A DNA stretch of 57,267 nt, taken from positions 1 to 57,267 of the forward strand of contig JACPYR010000057.1 in NCBI GenBank assembly GCA_016195965.1. Reading direction: 5' to 3'. This DNA is from Nitrosomonadales bacterium. Lineage in GTDB: Bacteria; Pseudomonadota; Gammaproteobacteria; Burkholderiales; Gallionellaceae. Position numbers and translations under genes: made by a program. The notes below the pieces were generated by a model that made no database searches, was not told where the DNA came from, and saw only the letters and a list, made by a program, of their open reading frames with translations. Each line of letters begins with the position of its first letter. The stretch's first letter is position 1. Below, piece by piece: positions 54,339 through 57,267 of this stretch.

Positions 54339-55286
54339 CTATTGCTTGATATACCAGTCCGCGGTGACGCGCAACCCTTGCTCCAGCGTGTAAGGCGGAA
54401 CCCAGCCCAACTCGCGCTGTATCTTCGCGTCGTTCACGCGCAACGAGCCGAACAGTCGGTCTATCTGCGCCGAGCGCCCCAGCAGCGCTGCGGCAGCGCG
54501 CAACAGGCCTGGCGGAAAATAAAACGAACGGTCTGCGCGACCCAGGGCGGTGGCGATTTTCTTCACCAGCGAAGCGGTCGATACCTCCTCGCCGTCGCGC
54601 ACCAGATAGGTCTGGCCCGCCGCCGCAGGATGGGTCGCGCAGGCGATCAGCGCATCCACCAGGTTGCCTACATACACCAGGTTGCGCGCGTTACGCGCAC
54701 CGGCCAGCGGCAACGGCACTCCCTGGCCGACCGCCTTAAACAGGCTGATGAAATTGCCTTTGACGCCGGGGCCGTAAACCAGCGGAGGTCGCACAATCGC
54801 GAACTCCAAAGCGGTTTCCGACGCGATGCGGCGCAATGCCTGTTCCGCCTGCCATTTGGAAACTCCGTAGGGGTCTTGCGGATTAGCGGTGTCGCTCTCC
54901 GTGAAAACCTCGTCACCGGCTGTCTGCTCGCCATTCACCTTGACCGAACTCGCATAGACCAGCCGCTTCACCCCGGCATGAGCGGCCTGGTGCGCCAGGT
55001 TTTCCGTGCCCTGCAGATTCACTTTCAGAAACTCGGCCAGCGGGTCGACTGCATCGTCCCTCATCACATGCACCCGCGCGGCGAGATGGATCACCACATC
55101 CACACCTTCGAGCGCCCTTTGCCAATCCGTGCCGCCATCGATATCGCCCACGACAACTGCTTCCACATGATCCGCCAGCGGTAGCGGAGTACGCACCGCT
55201 CCCTTGACGGCATGGCCGCGCGCAAGCAGCTCCTCACAGAGCGGCTTGCCGACAAATCCATTCGCGCCCGTGACTAAAAATTTCAT
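54339..55286 (-). CDS. NAD-dependent epimerase/dehydratase (UDP-sugar 4-epimerase-like)
   Basis: An extended SDR of 315 aa in the polysaccharide cluster. MKFLVTGANGFVGKPLCEEL (NAD site); HLAARVHVM; VKVNGEQT with YASSVKV; YGVSKWQAEQAL (catalytic Tyr/Lys); RPPLVYGPGVKGNF. The pattern is close to UDP-glucose/UDP-GlcNAc 4-epimerase-like proteins found next to undecaprenyl-sugar transferases. The exact substrate is undecided. Its ATG overlaps the stop of the upstream glycosyltransferase (TGATG). Confidence 0.88.
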   Translation of the reverse strand: MKFLVTGANGFVGKPLCEELLARGHAVKGAVRTPLPLADHVEAVVVGDIDGGTDWQRALEGVDVVIHLAARVHVMRDDAVDPLAEFLKVNLQGTENLAHQAAHAGVKRLVYASSVKVNGEQTAGDEVFTESDTANPQDPYGVSKWQAEQALRRIASETALEFAIVRPPLVYGPGVKGNFISLFKAVGQGVPLPLAGARNARNLVYVGNLVDALIACATHPAAAGQTYLVRDGEEVSTASLVKKIATALGRADRSFYFPPGLLRAAAALLGRSAQIDRLFGSLRVNDAKIQRELGWVPPYTLEQGLRVTADWYIKQ

Positions 55287-56074
55287 CACGCTGGCCTCAA
55301 CCATTTTTGCCAGCATATTTTCAAAAATGGCCTCGACATGAAAAAACGCAGCATGCTGGCCAGGTGCAGTCGCAGATATTTGAGGTTGCGGTGACTGCTG
55401 CGGTGCGCATGATGAACGACCTGTGCTGCAGGACAAAGCGCCACTTCATAACCGAGCAAGCGCAGCCTGGCGCACAGGTCCACGTCTTCATAATATAAAA
55501 AATAGCGCTGATCGAAGCCGCCCAATTGCTCGTACACCTCGCGGCGGAACAGCATGAACATGCCGCCCACCCAGTCGGGCAAGATGACCTGGTCGGCTAT
55601 GGAATAATCGCTGCCCTTGCAGCCGCCGAACGCCTTGCACAATATTTTCAGCGGGGTCGGAAAATGCCGGGCGCTGTCTTCCATCGCCCCGTCTTCACCC
55701 AGCACCAGGGGTGCGGCCACGCCGATAGCGGCATCGCTCAAACAATCCAGCAACGCGCGGAACGGATCTGCTTCGATCCGGATGTCCGGGTTCATCACGC
55801 AGAAGAACCCCCCGGAGGATCTCGCGAAAGCCCGATTGTGGTTGGCTGCAAATCCCAGCGGAGCGGGATTCGTATACACATTGACCGGGCACGAAAAATC
55901 GTCCGGACTGAAGGGCAGCGTCTCGGGCAGATTCAGTGTCAGCAATATCTCCAGCGGATAGCTCCTGCTGAATTTATCCAGATCGAGCAGCAATGCGTTG
56001 AGCAGGCGGCCCTGCAGATGGCTAACGATCGAAATTGAAATCGTGGGCAATGTTCTCGACAAGAGTTCTACCAA
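55286..56074 (-). CDS. Glycosyltransferase family 2 (rhamnosyltransferase-like)
   Basis: A 262-aa GT-A enzyme. ISISIVSHLQGRLLNALL start; ANHNRAF; the metal-binding region VMNPDIRIEADPF; PDWVGGMFMLFRREVYEQLGGFDQRYFLYYEDVDLCARLRLLGY is the classic family block; HHAHRSS follows. The C-terminal end has no clear membrane helix. It probably transfers rhamnose or another sugar in O-antigen/EPS assembly, in keeping with the downstream rfbB/rfbD. Translationally coupled to the epimerase. Confidence 0.9.
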   Translation of the reverse strand: MVELLSRTLPTISISIVSHLQGRLLNALLLDLDKFSRSYPLEILLTLNLPETLPFSPDDFSCPVNVYTNPAPLGFAANHNRAFARSSGGFFCVMNPDIRIEADPFRALLDCLSDAAIGVAAPLVLGEDGAMEDSARHFPTPLKILCKAFGGCKGSDYSIADQVILPDWVGGMFMLFRREVYEQLGGFDQRYFLYYEDVDLCARLRLLGYEVALCPAAQVVHHAHRSSHRNLKYLRLHLASMLRFFMSRPFLKICWQKWLRPA

Positions 56075-56152
56075 ACCTTTCCGGGTTTCAATCTGATGGG
56101 TGTCGCCCTGGCCTGGCCGCAGAACAATCCGTCCGCCGCCCAGGCATACCGT

Positions 56153-57073
56153 TCAATTCCGGTAGCGCCCAGTTGCGCCACGGATACCGTCGGCAATGCC
56201 TTTCAACATCATAGACGCATTGCGCCCTCTGGGGGGTATCAACACCGAGAAAATCAGGAATTTTGCAATGATCCGAAAGATATCATGAATAACCCAGATG
56301 ATGGGCGTATGAACGAGTGAATAGAGGAGGATCCGGTTGCGCATCATGTAATACAGCCTCACCGGCCCGTGCAAAATCATGGGCACATTTCCGAGCAAGC
56401 GGATTTTCCGGGTGCTGTCCCCTAGGTTATGGCGCAAAACCGCATTGGGTTCTATATACAATTTATAACCCTTGTATCTGGCCCTGAAACACCATTCCAT
56501 ATCGACGTTGTCGATAAACAAATCCTCATTCATGCGCCCGATATCCCCGGTGAGCTCCAAGGGAATCAAGGTGCCCGACGAGATCAGAATATCGACCTCC
56601 ATCGCCTTGTTCATCGTATCGTCATACCGACGAGTATTGCTGAAGAGCCCGAGCCGTATCATCGGATGCGACTCGCCGCTCTTCATCGAGACGATACGGG
56701 GGCCGATAGCCGCGAACTTTACGCCGTCGAGCCGCAGCTGCCTGGCGGATGCAAGCAGCGTGGACACCATGCCCGGCGCTGCGATGCTGTCCTGATCCAT
56801 CAGGATCACATAGCTCGCTCCATGCGAGGCGGCCCACTCCATTCCCCGGTTATGCGCTGAGGCCACCCCGATATTTTCCGGGTAATTCAGCGTAGGGTAA
56901 TCGCTGTGCTTCAGCCATCGCTCCACCTCGGCGCCAGCCCCATTATTGACCACCACCAGCATTCCCGCCTGGCCGGACATGGCCTCCACGGCGGAACGAA
57001 ATAGTTCGAACTCGGGATGGAAGCACACAAAGATCGCGCAGACTTCGCCGCACTTGTCGGTAGGATCAGGCAT
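56153..57073 (-). CDS. Glycosyltransferase family 2 (rhamnosyltransferase-like)
   Basis: 306 aa, a second GT2 protein. CAIFVCFHPEFELFRSAVEAM; NIGVASAHNRGMEWA; YVILMDQDSIAAPGM with the Asp-x-Asp metal motif; ISSGTLIPLE; DLFIDNVDMEWCFRARYKGYKLYIEP. The C-terminal part has a hydrophobic segment (IIWVIHDIFRIIAKFLIFSVLI), suggesting membrane association. The layout resembles RfbF/RfbN-type rhamnosyltransferases. 78 bp separate it from the next glycosyltransferase. Confidence 0.9.
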   Translation of the reverse strand: MPDPTDKCGEVCAIFVCFHPEFELFRSAVEAMSGQAGMLVVVNNGAGAEVERWLKHSDYPTLNYPENIGVASAHNRGMEWAASHGASYVILMDQDSIAAPGMVSTLLASARQLRLDGVKFAAIGPRIVSMKSGESHPMIRLGLFSNTRRYDDTMNKAMEVDILISSGTLIPLELTGDIGRMNEDLFIDNVDMEWCFRARYKGYKLYIEPNAVLRHNLGDSTRKIRLLGNVPMILHGPVRLYYMMRNRILLYSLVHTPIIWVIHDIFRIIAKFLIFSVLIPPRGRNASMMLKGIADGIRGATGRYRN

Positions 57074-57125
57074 TCAGTTTATTCTTCACCATTGTTAAGA
57101 CCCGCCATCCCCGATGAACACTCTT

Positions 57126-57266
57126 TCATCCGCGCGGCCATATTGTCACGAATGCCACATTGATGCAGTGCAAAATGTTTCCGGTGGTCATCGCGCAGCG
57201 CAATCTTCGCGGCAGCTTGATCATCCGGCTGATCAGATTGCTCAAAGGGTCAGCCAGGTATCCCTC
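57126..57266 (-). CDS. Possible 3' end of a gene running off the window
   Basis: An open minus-strand frame of 46 codons enters from the right edge (EGYLADPLSNLISRMIKL...) and stops at 57126, 52 bp before the glycosyltransferase start. Codon third positions are G/C-rich like the neighbours. It is too short to identify. Another frame is also partly open, so this is tentative. Confidence 0.35.
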   Translation of the reverse strand, partial: EGYLADPLSNLISRMIKLPRRLRCAMTTGNILHCINVAFVTIWPRG

Positions 57267-57267
57267 C

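Overview
The window reads as a chromosomal segment of a G+C-rich Gram-negative betaproteobacterium. Gallionellaceae / Nitrosomonadales is the most likely neighbourhood (inference). Supporting points are the dusB-fis pair, an S-adenosylhomocysteine riboswitch in front of ahcY, paired LpxL-type acyltransferases beside metK, UbiH/UbiD ubiquinone genes, several outer-membrane barrels and abundant c-di-GMP proteins. I see no rRNA, tRNA, CRISPR array, transposase or integrase.

Layout. 1-4.8 kb: the end of a large GGDEF/EAL sensor, apaG, and lytic transglycosylase mltA. 4.66-7.34 kb: a 2.46-kb insert carrying an M15-type peptidase and a secreted Ig-like protein, bounded by a perfect 111-bp direct repeat of the mltA 3' end. 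7.4-10.3 kb (minus): a LOV-like/degenerate GGDEF protein, dsbC and a UbiH-family hydroxylase. 10.4-16.9 kb: dusB-fis, purH, an AT-richer accessory patch (DUF4258-like/DUF2283 pair, small zinc protein, unknown 238-aa protein, dispersed repeats), purD and tsaC. 17-20.5 kb: a divergent persulfide module in which an ArsR-rhodanese regulator faces a DsrE-like protein, a persulfide dioxygenase-like enzyme, an MFS carrier and a SHOCT protein across a perfect palindrome. 20.6-28.9 kb: slt, cca, a barrel protein, a MidA-type methyltransferase, a pteridine reductase, ttcA and a YfaZ-like barrel. 28.9-30.7 kb: YhcH, GIY-YIG and a HigBA-like toxin-antitoxin pair among dispersed repeats.

30.7-38.3 kb (minus) is a methyl-cycle region: metK, a tandem 141-bp array that copies the metK 3' end, an HD-GYP phosphodiesterase, then the SAH riboswitch with ahcY, tfoX-like, a holin-like membrane protein, metF and trhP. 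MetK makes SAM, AhcY clears SAH, and MetF supplies the methyl group that regenerates methionine. 38.3-50.8 kb: two lipid A acyltransferases, ubiD, two barrel proteins, dcd, metG, dnaE and an MFS exporter. 50.9-57.3 kb (minus) is a surface polysaccharide cluster: two GT2 glycosyltransferases, an NAD-dependent epimerase, rfbB, rfbD and an AT-rich acyltransferase, interrupted by a truncated ATPase remnant next to a 45-bp perfect palindrome.

Most unusual observations: (1) the repeat-bounded insert at mltA; (2) heptanucleotide-repeat elements between dcd and metG and, in frame, inside the essential genes metG and dnaE; (3) tandem amplification of the metK terminus; (4) an AT-rich mosaic block inside metG; (5) a LOV-like domain lacking its photoactive cysteine, fused to a degenerate GGDEF that keeps its inhibitory site. 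I do not see one clear-cut new multi-gene defence or metabolic system. The best candidates for undescribed biology are the mltA cassette and the coding-sequence repeats.
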